A DNA stretch of 64,000 nt from Tuctoria greenei (taxonomy: Eukaryota > Streptophyta > Magnoliopsida > Poales > Poaceae): the NCBI GenBank assembly GCA_036927565.1, contig JAYESD010000001.1, positions 282,607,560-282,671,559 on the forward strand, read 5' to 3'. The notes beneath the pieces were generated by a model that saw nothing but the letters and a program-made list of their open reading frames with translations, did not search any database and was not told the origin of the DNA. A program made the translations under genes and the position numbers. Below are positions 42,504 to 54,951 of this stretch, piece after piece; position 1 is the stretch's first letter, and the number at the start of each line of letters is the position of its first letter.

Positions 42504-45500
42504 CTACATGGTGAAGCACAATGTTTCCTTCTTCAACATTATCTCGGAGAAATGATACCTAATATCAATGTGCTTAGTTCTAGAATGTTGCACGGGGTTT
42601 TTAGCAATGCAAATGGCACTAGTGTTATCACAGAACAGTGGAACACTATCTAGATCAACCCCATAGTCCTTAAGTGTTTGAACAATCCAAAGAATTTGTG
42701 AGCAAGCACTAGCAGCAGCTACATATTCAGATTTGGCTGTGGATTGTGCAACTGAATTTTGTTTTCTAGAGGACCAAGCAACAAGAGAATTACTAAGAAA
42801 ATGACAAGCACCGGAAGTACTTTTCCTATCAATCCTACAACCCCCAAAATCAGCATCCGAAAAAGCTTTCAAAGTAACGGTTGAGGAAGAAGGAAGAAAA
42901 ATGCCAAATTCTTGAGTTACATGTAAGTACCTGAGAATCCTTTTGATGGCTTGACGATGTGAAACACGTGAGGAAGCTTGAAACCGTGCACAAAGACATA
43001 CGCTGAATTGTATGTCCGGTCTTGATGCCGTGATGTACAAAAGTGATCCGATCAAGCTTCTATATTCTTTTTGATCCACGGGTTCACCATCTTCATCAAG
43101 TTCAAGTGTTGTTGCTGTTCCCATTGGTGTCCGAAGAGGCTTGCTTTTGTCCATGTTGAAGCGCCTTAGGAGGTCTTTGGTATACTTCGTTTGATGCACA
43201 AAGGTACCCTCCTTGGTTTGCTTGATTTGCAGCCCCAAAAAGTAACTGAGTTCACCCATCATACTCATTTCAAATTCGGAACTCATCATTGCTGAAAACT
43301 TGGACACAAGATCATGAGAAGCACAACCAAAGATAATATCATCCACATACACTTGAACAAATAATGAGTCATTGCCATGCTTAAGCACAAAAAGAGTTTT
43401 ATCAACCTTGCCCATGGTAAACCCCTGTTTAAGTAAGAATGTTTTTAACCTATCATACCATGCTCTAGGGGCTTGTTTGAGACCGTACAAGGCTTTGGAC
43501 AGTTTGTAAACATGATTAGGCAAATCTGGATTTTCAAAACCCGATGGTTGTTTGACATAAACCTACTCATCTATGTAGCCATTAAGAAAAGCACTTTTAA
43601 CATCCATTTGATATAACTTAAAACCTTTAGATGCTGCAAAAGGTAACAAAATTCTTATGGCTTCTAATCTAGTGACAGGAGCAAAAGTTTCATCAAAATC
43701 TAAACCTTCAACTTGAGTGAAACCTTGAGCAACCAACCTAGCCTTATTCCTAACCACAACCCCATCCTCACTTTGTTTATTTTTAAATACCCATTTAGTT
43801 CCAATTAAAGTGTGACCTTGAGGTGGAGGTACAAGTTTCCAAACATTATTTCTTTCAAAATTTTCTAACTCTTCTTGCATGGCAATAATCCAAGATTCAT
43901 TAGTGAGTGCATGTGATATATCTTTGGGTTCAAAAGAAGCAACAAAAGCAGAATGAGCATGAGAGTTTGGATCGCAAAACCTGGACCGTGTGACTCGTTC
44001 GTGCAAGCTTCCAATCATCTGTTGTGGGGGATGATCTTTGTAAAAACGTAGGGGAACAGATGTCTCACAAGCTTCTTCTTCATTAGGTTCATCGTAGATT
44101 GATGAGCTTGTGACTTGTGGACGATCAGGACCAGCAGAGGTGATAGTCGGAGCTTGTTCAATGTCCGGAGCTGGATACATGTCAGCTTCGGAACTACCAG
44201 GCAGTATCACTGGCTCTTCTTCATCTTCGAATATACCCTCCCCCTGAGGATACGGATCTGGTCCTACAACACCGGAGCTTGTACCTGGGCTAGCTTCATC
44301 AAAAGACACTTCACAAGTCTCCACAATTTTGTTAGTGTCAAATAAAAGCACACAGTAGCCTCTAGTATGAGATGGATAACCAAGAAACATGCCATCAATG
44401 GATCTAGGTTCAAATTTATCAAGATTACCATGTTTCTTAACAAAGCATTTGCAACCAAAGACCCGAAAGTGTGTAACACTAGGCCTATGTCCAAACCGGA
44501 GCTCATATGGTGTTTTACCTAGCTTAGCACGCAAGAAAACACGATTTGAGACATAACAAGCGGTTGCTAACGCATCAGCCCAAAATTTCCTAGGAGTTTG
44601 ATATTCATCAAGCATAGTCCTAGGCATCTCAACTAAGGTTCTGTTCTTTCTTTCTACAACACCGTTTTGTTGAGGTACATATGGTGAAGAAAATTGATGA
44701 TCTATTCTATTTTCAGCACAAAAGTGATCAAAAGATTGATTTTTAAATTCAGTTCCATTATCACTTCTAATTGCTTTTAATGACCCTAGGTGATCAATTG
44801 ATAATCTAAGAAATAAAGTTCTAAAGTGACTAAAAACTTCATTCTTAGACGTCATAAAATACACCCAAGAATATCTAGAATAATCATCAACAATAACAAG
44901 AGCATACCATTTACCTCCGAAGGATTGAACACGTGAAGGTCCTACGGTGTCAAGATGCAAAAGTTGACATGGTTCAGTTGTCATGATCATTGTGAGAGGA
45001 GTATGTGAACCTGCAACCATCTTAGCATGTCTACAAGAAGAGCACACAATTTCTTTGTTCCCTTTAAGCTTAGGCAGCCCACGTATGCGATCAAGAGCAC
45101 TAACACGCGTTAGGTGATCAAAGCCTACATGACCAAGTCTACGATGCCAAAAATATAAGTCCTTTGAATCATTAGCAACTAGACACCTATGCTTAGAGGA
45201 AGACATATCAAAATCAGCTTTAAAAACTCTTCCAAACCGAGACATGTTAAAAATAAGCTCACTATTTGAATCTACAACTTTGCAGCAGTTTTTATTGAAA
45301 ATAATTTCTAGATTTTCATCTAGCAATTGTGCAACAGAAAGCAAGTTGTATTTCAAATTTTTGACAAGTGCCACATCCTTCAAAGTGTAGTGATCATTTA
45401 CTCTAACCGAACCCTTAGCAATTATAAGAGTTGAAGAATTATCGGCAAAAGTAACATTTTCTACACGTGACACAAAAGAGAGGGAGGAGAACCAATCTTT

Positions 45501-45566
45501 GTTACCGGTCATGTGGCGTGAGCAACCTGAATCCACAATCCAAATGTTCTCCTTCCTCAAACGTGT
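42504..45566 (-). pseudogene. pol of copia element G
   Basis: Protease (WIVDSGCSRHMTG, about 45540), GAG-pre-integrase HHCC (WHRRLGHVGFDHL to CSSCRHAK), integrase core with Asp in HLDTVGP, Asp in RSDNGTEF and Glu in VVERKNRTLVEM, a linker, RT (YQMDVKSAFLNGYIDE; YVDD in VQVYVDDIIFG) and RNase H (DADFGGCRIDRKSTSG, AKSEYVAAAS). A single TAG at about 43560-43562 splits RT, and pol continues in the same frame on the other side. All catalytic residues checked are present. The usual C-terminal ADIFTK-type tail is not seen in the ORF, which ends at 42504. Confidence 0.92.
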
Positions 45567-45569
45567 AAC

Positions 45570-47960
45570 CTACATAGAAGCACAATACGTCGATGACTCA
45601 ATACTGGGGTTAGTCAAAAGGCATTTAGGTATCCAGCACTGAGTCACACGACGTGCAGTAGGAAAAACACGCGAAAGCTGAGATAAAACAGCAGGTTTAT
45701 GAGTCGAAGTTTGAGGTTTTCTATTCTTAACTCTTTTAGCACAAGAACCAGTAGCTCCGGAGGTAAAAGCAGCAGTTCCAAAAGACAAGGCTGAAGCTCC
45801 GGAAACAAAAGCTGAAGTTCCGAAGGAAACAACAGAAGGTCCGGGAGCTCTCGGAGCTATCAGAACTATCGAAGCTGCTTTTGCGGATTTCTTACCAGGA
45901 GGTCCAGAAGCTACCTTTTCAAATTTCTGACTCACTAAAGCAGGTTGTGTTTTTCTAATTGCATGAAAGTTATAAGATCTAGCAATTTTTCTTTCCTTTT
46001 TCTGTTGTTTAGCTAGTCTATAACAAAAATCTATGACATGACCATCTTTACCACAGAAGGTACAATGAAATTTAACTTTGTGTTCATGTCTAGATGAGCA
46101 AGCAATATTTTTATTTGAAACCGAATGAGGCAACACTCCTGCAGATTTGAAAACCACTCCTTTTTGTTTAGGAACTGTTTGAAACAAACCACTTCCTAAT
46201 AACTTTACAATTTTAGGTGGATGTGCCTTAGCATGAGTATGAGAATCAAAACCTAAACCAGTTTTATCATTGCAAGACTTGGAAGAATTTAGCAGTAAGT
46301 TTAGGTTCTTATTCCCATTACAAAACCGATCTAATGTCCTATGCATGTCATCAAGTTTATTGGACAGATCAAGGCAATTTTCACATGAAGTTTTTCCTTT
46401 TAGTTTGCAATTGGAACAAAATTTAACTTCATGAGAACGTAAAGCCTTGTTCAATATAGAAATTTCATTCATAGCATCCTGTAGTTTCTTATCAAGATCA
46501 TCACAAGTAGAACAATGCAAATCAATTGTAGAACGGCTAGCATCTTTCAAGTTTTTATTATTAAGTGCAACAAGCTCTTTGTTCTTTTTAATTTCTTCAT
46601 CAAGTCTATCTAGAGTGGAGGAGTGTGCACTTCTTAATGTGGACAATTGTTCATAGATTAAGTCACATGAGGGACATGCATCATCACTAGGAATCAAAGT
46701 TTTTAAACGGTTAATTTCAGATTCTAGTGATTCAATTTTAGCAGCATTATCCCTAAGCTTTTTGTCCTTTTTCTTGACAATAATAGTTGCACGAGAAATA
46801 GCATCACACATTTCATTGCAAGTAGAACATACCTCATCGTCTTCACTGTTGTGTTCTGCATCCTCCTGACTTGATCTTGATCTTGTTTTGCCCGCCATGA
46901 AGCATAAGTTGGCCAGATCGTCATCATCTTCATCACTTTCAAAGTCTACATCACTTGAACTAATTTCTTGAAGCGCGGTGATGAAACTATTAATCATCTT
47001 GCGTCCTATGGTACCCTTCTTTTTCTTTTTGTTGGAATTTCCAAAGGAGGTCCGGTCCTTGCTTTGTTTTTCTTCTCGGGTGGTCGGACCTGAAAGGTTA
47101 GGGCATTCTGTACGAAAGTGTCCTATTTTACCACATTCAAAACAACGTTGAGGTCCGGAGCTTCCTCTCCTTCTAGTTCTCACATTTTGCAATGCTTTTG
47201 AGAATCTAGTAGAGATGAGTGCCAATTCCTCTTCTGGAAATTCTTCGATCTGCTCCAGGGTTAGTGAGGACAATAAAACAAGAGTATTGCAAGATGATGA
47301 TTGGCCGGAGCTAGACATATCACGTTGTGAAACAAATGCAATAGACTTGTTTGGGTTCTTACATGCTAGGATGTCAATTTCATGAGTTTTTAGTTTAGAA
47401 TAAAGTACATCTAATGTAAGAGAACTAATGACAGTTGATTCACGAATAGATGTTACTTTCATCTCCCAAATTGACATGTCTAATGCACTAAGAAGTTGCC
47501 TAGCATTCTCAGCATCAGAAAAATTAACATTGACACTACGTAAGTTGCTGAGAATTTTATTGAAACGAGCAAAGAGGTCATCGATAGACTCACCTGGTTG
47601 CATCTCAAAACGCATATATTCCTTTTTGAACATATCTTGTTTTACCTCCTTGATTGTGTTGGAGCCTTCATGATAATCACAGAGAGCTCTCCAAACATCC
47701 TATGCTGACCGGAGGTGCGCGACACGATCAAAGTCGCTTTGAGTGAGTCCTTGGATGATCAAGTTTCGTGCTTTGTTGTTGTTGTCGACGTCCCGGAGGT
47801 TCGTAGCGGTACCTTGATTGTTAGGCGGGACTTCATAAGGTTTGTACACCTTTTCCCATATTGCGAAGCCTTGCGCCTGGATGAAGGCCTCCATGCGAGC
47901 CTTCCAAACCTGAAAATCAATACCAGCAAACACACAAGGTTTGGCGGAGTACTTCTCCAT
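45570..47960 (-). pseudogene. gag of copia element G
   Basis: The start ATG at 47960 (MEKYSAKPCVFAGIDFQVW) opens a UBN2-type gag. A TAG at about 47697-47699 interrupts it, and the frame continues to 45570. Two CCHC zinc knuckles are intact: CFECGKIGHFRTEC near 47130 and CTFCGKDGHVIDFC near 46060. Between them is a coiled-coil region with spaced C-x2-C pairs (CPSC, CSTC, CSNC, CENC). Gag ends with TAG (ASM, stop, VTR) and pol goes on in the same frame, which suggests stop-codon readthrough for the gag-pol product. Confidence 0.9.
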
Positions 47961-48005
47961 GATGATTGGTCGAAAACACGTGCAAATCACAAAGATTAGA
48001 GCACA

Positions 48006-48020
48006 GTGGCTCTGATACCA
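48006..48020 (-). other. primer binding site (initiator Met tRNA) of element G
   Basis: Minus strand TGGTATCAGAGCCAC, 2 bp inside the LTR edge at 48023. Matches the initiator-Met tRNA type. Confidence 0.93.
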
Positions 48021-48022
48021 AT

Positions 48023-51004
48023 TGTAGGATCGAAGAGCATGTGAAAAGCTACCAGAGGGTGGGGGGGGGTGAATGGTAGATTTAAAAATCTTACGCAGTG
48101 GAAACAATTAAAACCCCAAACCCTTTCGGTAGAAAAACGATCTGTTAAAGAAATCGTGTATGAGACTAATCTAAACGTGTTTCACTGTGACAAAAGTGAT
48201 AGATATCAGAGAGAATCAAGTCACGAAGACAACACAAAAAGAATTACTCAAATCCGTCGAGAAAAACTCAAGTTATGATCGAAAGATCAGACTATGGTCA
48301 ATCTGACCTACCCGAGAAAAAAACAGTTTCTGGAATGCTGCAAAGAAACTCGTGTAGCTCAGAAACCACAAATCCAATGACCGTGAAATTTTGACAGATG
48401 ATAGACAATCAAGTTGTGAAGACAACCCAAAAAGAATCACGTCAATTTGATCTGTAAAACTCGAGTTATGATAAAACCACCGACGAAAGGTAGTGCTGTC
48501 CAGAAACTCGACGAGTAAAACTTGTCTGGAACAAGTCAGGCGAACAAGGCACAAAAGTTCCTTCAAACTACGAATTTTATTCAATAGAACACAAGAGGAA
48601 CAGCTCCAAAGTCGTCTCTCACGAGCTTTGGCCTTCCCTCGCTTATATAACCAGCCCTTAGGCCATCCCAATCTCAACTAGGACTCCAATCCTAATCCGA
48701 TCACAATCGGAACTTTCCATAACTGCTTAGGACTCTTCTATACACAGATAGAAGCAATCTTAAGACTTCCAAACACCTTAGGAACGTATCCCACATTACT
48801 AAACAACTCAAATTCGTGACCCACACGAAATCCTAACATAACCAACTCGATATTTCCATACCGAGCCATAACCGACTCAGCTAGCAGCCTAAGTCTTCAA
48901 CCGATACGATCCGATCCTTCCGATCAGATCTTCCTTCCATAATCCGTCTCTAGAAGCATATTTCCACGTCATGCACCTCATGCACACGTGCGAACACCTT
49001 CATTTGACCTTCATATGCACTGCCCTTGATTCAATCATCCTGCGCGACCTCCTGATCAGCTCAATCACAGTTCCTCCCGAACTTGATTGTTGGAACCTCA
49101 TCTCCTCCTGAGACTAGTCCAATGGATCCTGTCACCAGCCATGACTTGAACTCAAGCAACACCTGCACATGAACAAACAAACAATCCATACGATCCCAAG
49201 TCCTCGACTTGACTCAAGTTAGTTCCGAACACAACACCTTACGTGAGAACCTCACATAAGCATGTTGCAAAAACACAGTAGAAACGATATCAACCATATC
49301 ATCCAAAACGCACCAAAAACTTAGCAAATGAATACTAAGCAAACTTTCCAACAATGTAAAGCAAGTACGAAACATTGCAAATTAAAAGCAGAAGCACTTA
49401 GGTCAAGTTCCGGACCTTGCCAGAGCAACCCGAAGCTTGAGCCGGAGCTAACAAAAGCTAGTAGAACCTAGCGCCGAAGCTTTCCAAAACTAGTAGATCC
49501 TAGCACCGGAGCTTACCAAAAACTAGTCAAAACTAGTCAACCCAAAACCGGAGCTAGACAAAGTACATTGGTGATGAGTAGGTTTAGGCCCGATCTTCCG
49601 AAAGGTATGTCGATTGGGGTGGAGAACTCGACGTTGATGATCCGCGGCACTCGAGCGGTTCGAGTACCCCTGCAATCACTACACCACGGCTCCATTGGTT
49701 ATCAACCGTGCTGCACACGCTTGACCTCACCAAGAAGGCTAATCCCTGCAAGTGCAACCGAGAACACAAGCAAGAACGTAGAAGACACGATCTGAAATCG
49801 CGAAGTTGGGGTTCCACAAACTGTAGAACAGCGATATTATTAATCTATGCAAAACCCAATTGTTCATGGCGGCTACTATGGAGTATATATAGGTGGGAGG
49901 ACGTCAAAGGGGGTGTTGGGGTCGTGACCTAACCCTAACACACGAAAATAATGGACTTAGACTTGATACAAGGCCCAATGGCCCAATATGGTGGCGCAGC
50001 ACCCTGACAGATTCTGTATTTGATTTTGTTTTGACGATTCCCGACGACTCCGAAGCAATTTTGACATGGGACCGGTGCCATTAGAAAGGTTATACTCTCC
50101 TCTTTCCGTGCATATGTAGAACGCCCAAAACGGAGTTCGTATGCGTCCTGGGCGTCCGTTTTAGTGCATACTGCTCCTGGACTCCGAGTTGGATACGATT
50201 TGAAGTTTGGTTCGGTTTCCATCTTCTTTGAACGAATTCTCTGGTCTTCCACGTCCCTAATACTCCCTCCAAGTACTCCTTGAACCTCTCCATGGATCCT
50301 AATCACAAATAAATCATTAAGTAGCAATTTATGTTCAAAAACATATAAGGAAATATATAAGAACGAGTTCACCTCTGAAATTAATTGTTGTGTATGAACT
50401 CTATTGATTGCATCTTGTATGTTCAATGGAGTGTTGTTTGTATCCATAGAAGTGATGTCCTCATCATCCTCCCCTTCTTGAATTGGAGTCGTCCTCGACT
50501 CAAGTTTATCTTCTATCATGTGTGGGTCCATATGTGCAACGCCATCAAATCTTCTTGTAAGCATGAAAGGAGGAGGCCAAGGTGGTGGACGGCATAGTGC
50601 ACCATCTTGATCTTGTCCATCAAATAAGGGTGCACATTCACTTGAGCCAGGATCCCAAACAAATAAACATTGTGTCATGTTTGTAAGTGCAATAATAATA
50701 TGCATGATCTCATCAATTGGAGCTTAGCAAAAGCATGCCGGAGCTATCAAGTATATGCTGGAGCTAAAGATAAAGCTCACCGGAGCTAACCAAAGCTAGT
50801 CGGACCTTACCAAGAAGCCGGACCTAGCATCTAACGTAGCCAGAGCTACCCAAAACAAGCCGGACCTACCGTCGGACCTTGCTGTAGCTCAGAGCTAGAG
50901 TCGGACCTTGACAAAAAGGTGTTTTGGTGATATTTAAAACTTTTATCATCAAAGCCAAGTGTATTCACTACAAGCCAATGTATTCAACACATATAGGTCT
51001 TACA
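48023..51004 (-). repeat. 5' LTR of element G, interrupted by H
   Basis: Same LTR as 39596-41418, with ends TGTAGGATCG and GGTCTTACA. Interrupted between the LTR word GACAAAGTAC and AGCTTAGC by insertion H with its target duplication. Without it the LTR measures 1833 bp. Confidence 0.93.
49572..50715. mobile_element. insertion H (1144 bp) in the LTR of G, probable solo LTR
   Basis: Flanked by ATTGG on both sides (49567-49571 and 50716-50720). The intact LTR has GTCGG at this place, so the target duplication is clear. Ends are TGATGAG and CTCATCA, a 7-bp inverted repeat with TG...CA, the pattern of an LTR. TATA-like GAGTATATATAGGTGG at 49880-49895. A minus-strand frame (49935-50705) shows no known domain. 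No primer site or polypurine tract was found inside. A solo LTR is the simplest reading; a non-autonomous element is possible. Confidence 0.75.
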
Positions 51005-51009
51005 GATCT

Positions 51010-52691
51010 ACTCCACTGCAATCTTGACAGCTGGAGGAAACGAGGCCGTGATGGCCAATTATTTTCCAGTGGCCTTAACTGGGACCGCCAGGTCCTGGTT
51101 TATGAGCCTTCCACCCAAATCTATCAACAGTTGGGAGGAGCTGTGCCGGCAGTTCACCGCCAACTTCGGGAGTTCATACACCCGACCAGGCACTGAACTG
51201 GACCTTTTTGCGGTCGTGCAAAAAGGGGGAGAATCCCTGCGATCATTCATACAGAGGTTCTCTCAGGTACGAAACACTATCCCTTCTATCTCTAGCGCCT
51301 CTGTCATTGTAGCATTCATACAGGGTGTACGGGACAAGAAGATGTTGGAGAAACTAGCAATCAAGGAGATCACCAGTGTCACGGAACTCTTCAGTTTGGC
51401 CGACAAATGTGCCAGAGCTGCAGAGGGCCGTGAAATGCACTCCAAACTAACTCCGGAGGATCACAAAAAATACTCCAAAGAAGAAGCCGCTACCTCCGGG
51501 GGTGGCAAGAAGAAAAAGAAGACCAACGGCAAGAAGAAGCCGTCAACCGGCACATCCAACGTTGCAGTTGCTGCAGCTCCGAGTGGCCGGGGGCCACACT
51601 CTGAGAAGCGACCTCGACCGTGTTCTGAAGACGGTGGTAAACCCAAAGTGTGGTGTTCCATTCACAAAACGGGCAGCCATAGTTTGGAAGACTGCCGGGA
51701 GGTCCAAAACCTTGCCGAGCGCTACAACAAGCGCCGGGAAGAATCTCCTTTCTGACAGAGGGAAGGAAAACAAAAAGTCGACGAAGCTCCGGCTGAGGAG
51801 GAGTTAGGTTTTCAGGACCCCAAAAAGGTCCTGAAGGCTGTTTACACCTCCGTCGATGATGATTCTGACGTCTCTGACAACGAGCGTCGGAAGACCATGA
51901 ACACCATTTTTGGTGGATCATGGGACATCACCTCCCACCGTGTCATCAAGACTATGCGTCGGGATATGGCTGCTGTAGCTCCTACAGTCAGGCCGGAACC
52001 TCATCGGAAGTGGATGGACACAACCATCACGCTTGATGCTTCGAATTGCCCTCGGAGCATGGTTGGAGCAGGTCAGTTACCTTTGATGGTATCTCCTACC
52101 ATCAATAACATCCAGCTCCACCATGTCATGGTAGACGGAGGTTCGGGGCTTAACCTCATTAGCTTCGAAGCTTTCACCAAGCTTCAGCTCCGACCTTCGG
52201 ATCCTCACCCCTCTCGACCTTTCTCCGGAGTAGGTCCGGGGGCCATTACCCCACTCGGAGCTATTACTCTCCCCGTTACCTTCGGGACACGGGAGAAGTA
52301 CTGCACCGAGAAGTTGGTCTTCGACATCGCTCAGATCAACTTACCCTTCAATGCCATCTTGGGTAGGCCTGCCCTGTACAAATTCATGGCAGCTGCTCAT
52401 TATGGTTATCTAGTGTTGAAGATGCCAACGCCAGTAGGCGTTCTCCGGATCCGCGGAGATCGTACTGCCGGAGTAACTGCTCTAGAAGAACTCCATGCAC
52501 TCACCACGGCGCAAGAGGAGGACTCCAGGCAGGAGCAAGCTCCAAAACCCCCGAGCATTCATCAACGAGGCTCGACTTCTGCACCTCGTGTGCAGCCAAG
52601 CAGCGACACCGACATTCCCGTCAAAGTCGTCCAAATTGGTTCCGATGCCGCTCAGACCACCCGTATATCGGGGGGATTGAACGACAAATAG
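51010..52691 (+). pseudogene. gag C-terminal part and protease of element B
   Basis: Continues the gag domain (GTARSWFMSLPPKSINSWEE), then LADKCARAAEGREM, a KKKKKTNGKKK linker, and the zinc-knuckle-like WCSIHKTGSHSLEDC (C-x2-H-x4-H-x4-C). A TGA at 51753 stands where A has CGA. The following part carries the acidic DDDSDVSDNERR and the protease (VMVDGGSGLNLISFEAFTKL at about 52130), then LPFNAILGRPALYKF. The TAG at 52689-52691 is shared with A and precedes RT in the same frame. Confidence 0.88.
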
Positions 52692-53336
52692 GAACTCGCG
52701 CTCATCACTTTCCTCCGGGCTAATGTCGACGTGTTTGCTTGGCAACCGTCACAAATGCCTGGGATCCCCAGGGAAGTGATTGAGCACAATCTGAAGATCT
52801 ACCCCGACGCCTGGCCTGTGCATCAGAAGCCTCGGAAGCAATCTGTAGAGCGACAAAACTTCATTCGACAAGAAGTGAAGAAGTTACTCGAAGCTGGATT
52901 CATCCGATAAGTCTTCCATCCAAAATGGCTGGCAAACCCAGTCGTTGTGCCCAAGGCCGACGGGAAGCTTCGGATGTGCATCGACTACACCACACTAAAT
53001 AAGGCATGTCCAAAAGATCCATTCCCACTACCTAGAATAGATCAGATAGTGGATTCCACCTCCGGGTATGAATTACTGTGTTTCCTAGACGCATATTCCG
53101 GGTATCATCAAATCAGGATGTCTAGGGAAGATGAAGAGCATACCTCATTCATCACAGTAGATGGATTGTACTGTTATACAGCCATGCCCTTTGGTCTCAA
53201 GAATGCAGCTTCAACTTTTGTACGAGCTATGTACAAAACTTTTGAAGAACTCATTAGAGACATAGTGGAAGTGTACGTCGATGACATCGTGGTCAAGTTC
53301 AAGGACAAGGAGTCACTCCTTGACACCTTGCAGGCT
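52692..53336 (+). pseudogene. reverse transcriptase N-terminal part of element B
   Basis: In frame after the TAG: FLRANVDVFAWQPSQMPGIP, KLLEAGFIR followed by a TAA at about 52908, then PKADGKLRMCIDYTTLNKAC, LLCFLDAYSGYHQI (first catalytic Asp) and EVYVDDIVVKFKDK (YVDD). It is cut at 53336 by element F. The motifs are those of Ty3/gypsy RT, and the wording (FAWQPSQMPGIP) is that of Tat-group elements. Confidence 0.88.
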
Positions 53337-54899
53337 TGAAAGTGCATCTAGGACTCCCTTGTGGGTTTTGGATGATTTATGACAAGCAATTGGGATCCTA
53401 ATCCGTTTGTTGAGATGAATGCAGGAAGATGCTGGAAAATGAGTAAAATGCCAAAAAGTGGGAAATTAAGAAGGAGAATGAATTTGAGCTCAAGAAGAAG
53501 AAATTAGTAGATTAGTATGTATGGAGTGTGTTAAGGAAACACACCCAAGAGCTCAATCTCACTTTATCACACACACACAATGCACAAAACCATACAGGAC
53601 CGGACTAGTCCGATATCAACCGGACTAGTCCGATATCACATTCTGCACAAGATCGGACAAGTCCGGTCCCCCACCGGACTAGTCCGATATCTTTCTGTTC
53701 CACTTCGGACTAGTCCTCCCCAGTGCGGACTAGTCCTCAACACAATGCACAAGTCACTAGATCGGACAAGTCCGGTCACTACCGGACTAGTCCGATTCCC
53801 TTTCTGATCCACTTCGGACAAGTCCGGTGACTACACGGACTAGTCCGATTTACACTCTGTTCTAAATCGGACAAGTCCTCCAAGTGCGGACTTGTCGTTC
53901 AAAACACTTAGGGTTTCACAGGTCCGGACAAGTCCGATGCCAACCGGACAAGTCCGAAGATTTCCAGCAACGAAATCGGACAAGTCCGTTTTGTTAATCG
54001 GACTAGTCCGATATTCCTGGACACCTAGGGTTTGCTTCACTCAGCACACCGGACTAGTCCGATCTCCACCACGGACTAGTCCGATCTTTCTAAACCCTAA
54101 CGGTAATGTCTAGAAACCCCATATAAATAGAGGTGGATGGCCCACTTTTAATCACTCTCGAACCCTAGCGCCGTCACACCTCCCAAGAGACTCAAAAACC
54201 ATCTCTCTCCACGAAGTTGAGTGCAAAATCGATCAATCTTTTGAAGATCACTTGTAGATCATTGGAGAGGCACTTTGCACACGATTGAGCTCTTGGTTTG
54301 AATCTCTAACACACTCTTGCATCTCAATTGTATATTTCGAAGTGTGTTATTGGTGGTTTTGAAACTTGTAATCAAGGGAGCTCTCAACTTGTGAGATCGC
54401 CCCTTCAACTTGGTGATTTACCCCTGTGTGATTAGTGGAAGAGGATTGGCCTTCGTGGCGATCCGACGAGGGAAGGGTTGGTAAAGACCCGGTCCTTTTG
54501 TGGGCTCCTCAACGTGGACGTAGGCTGCCTTCGTGGTAACCGAACCACGGGATAAATCTTGTGTCTTGTTCGTTTGTGTTCATCATTCTAGTTGATCAAC
54601 ATTATCTAGGGTTTGATTCATTTTGTTGAATTGAAGTTAAATAGTGAACAAGAATCATACTTGCAATAAAACTTAACATACAACTATTGAACTGTCATTA
54701 TAGTTTATATTTCCGCTGCAAACGACAACGAAACAATCAAATTGACCTAACTTGATCAACCTAGCCCGTGAAATCCGGACTAGTCCGCACTTTACCGGAC
54801 TAGTCCGATATATCTGGATTTAACCTTTTTGTTGAAGTGCTACAGGAACCGAAAAAATTCAAGAAGGCCTATTCACCCCCCCCTCTAGGCCTACATTCA
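53337..54899 (+). repeat. 5' LTR of element F (1563 bp) with palindrome array
   Basis: Starts TGAAAGTGCATC and ends GGCCTACATTCA. TATA box CATATAAATAG at 54120-54130. Between 53607 and 54095, and again near 54777-54815, about twenty copies of CGGACTAGTCCG or CGGACAAGTCCG (some missing one end) are spaced 8 to 40 bp apart. Confidence 0.95.
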
Positions 54900-54901
54900 A
54901 T

Positions 54902-54913
54902 TGGTATCAGAGC
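54902..54913 (+). other. primer binding site (initiator Met tRNA) of element F
   Basis: TGGTATCAGAGC, 2 bp after the LTR end. Defines the plus-strand orientation. Confidence 0.93.
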
Positions 54914-54951
54914 AGGTTCTTCAAGAAAGAGTGCAACCACTCGAAGAGATC

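Larger units (their letters stand above)
39596..51004 (-). mobile_element. Ty1/copia element G, full length, inserted in B
   Basis: Flanked by GATCT (39591-39595 and 51005-51009). The element is on the minus strand: 5' LTR 48023-51004 (enlarged by insertion H), primer site 48006-48020, gag 47960-45570, pol 45567-42504, polypurine tract at 41419-41430, 3' LTR 39596-41418. Without H the two LTRs are about 1.83 and 1.82 kb and nearly identical. Copia order (protease-integrase-RT-RNase H) is clear. The long LTRs and the large gag with two zinc knuckles and coiled coils suggest the SIRE/Maximus lineage, but I see no env-like ORF. Confidence 0.95.
37978..53336 (+). mobile_element. Ty3/gypsy (Tat-like) element B, split by elements G and F
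   Basis: 5' LTR 37978-38838, primer site about 38840-38855, gag 38876-39595, an 11.4 kb nested copia element (39596-51004 plus one GATCT copy), the remaining gag and protease 51010-52691, and RT from 52692 to 53336, where copia element F is inserted after AGGCT. RNase H, integrase and the 3' LTR should lie beyond the right edge of the window. Joining across G restores the reading phase, which confirms the nesting. Same family as A. Confidence 0.93.

Noticed and set aside
49935..50705. Minus-strand 256-codon frame inside insertion H
   Set aside because: No recognised domain, and start and stop are unrelated to the element ends; kept only as a note under H.
53580..53971. Short frames with RTSP repeats in the LTR of F
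   Set aside because: Chance frames through the palindrome array; identical in the 3' LTR because the LTRs are identical.
53600..54100. Regularly repeated palindromes resembling a CRISPR array
   Set aside because: Spacing is irregular, the repeats are 12 bp, they lie in a retrotransposon LTR and in coding sequence, and the genome is plant nuclear.
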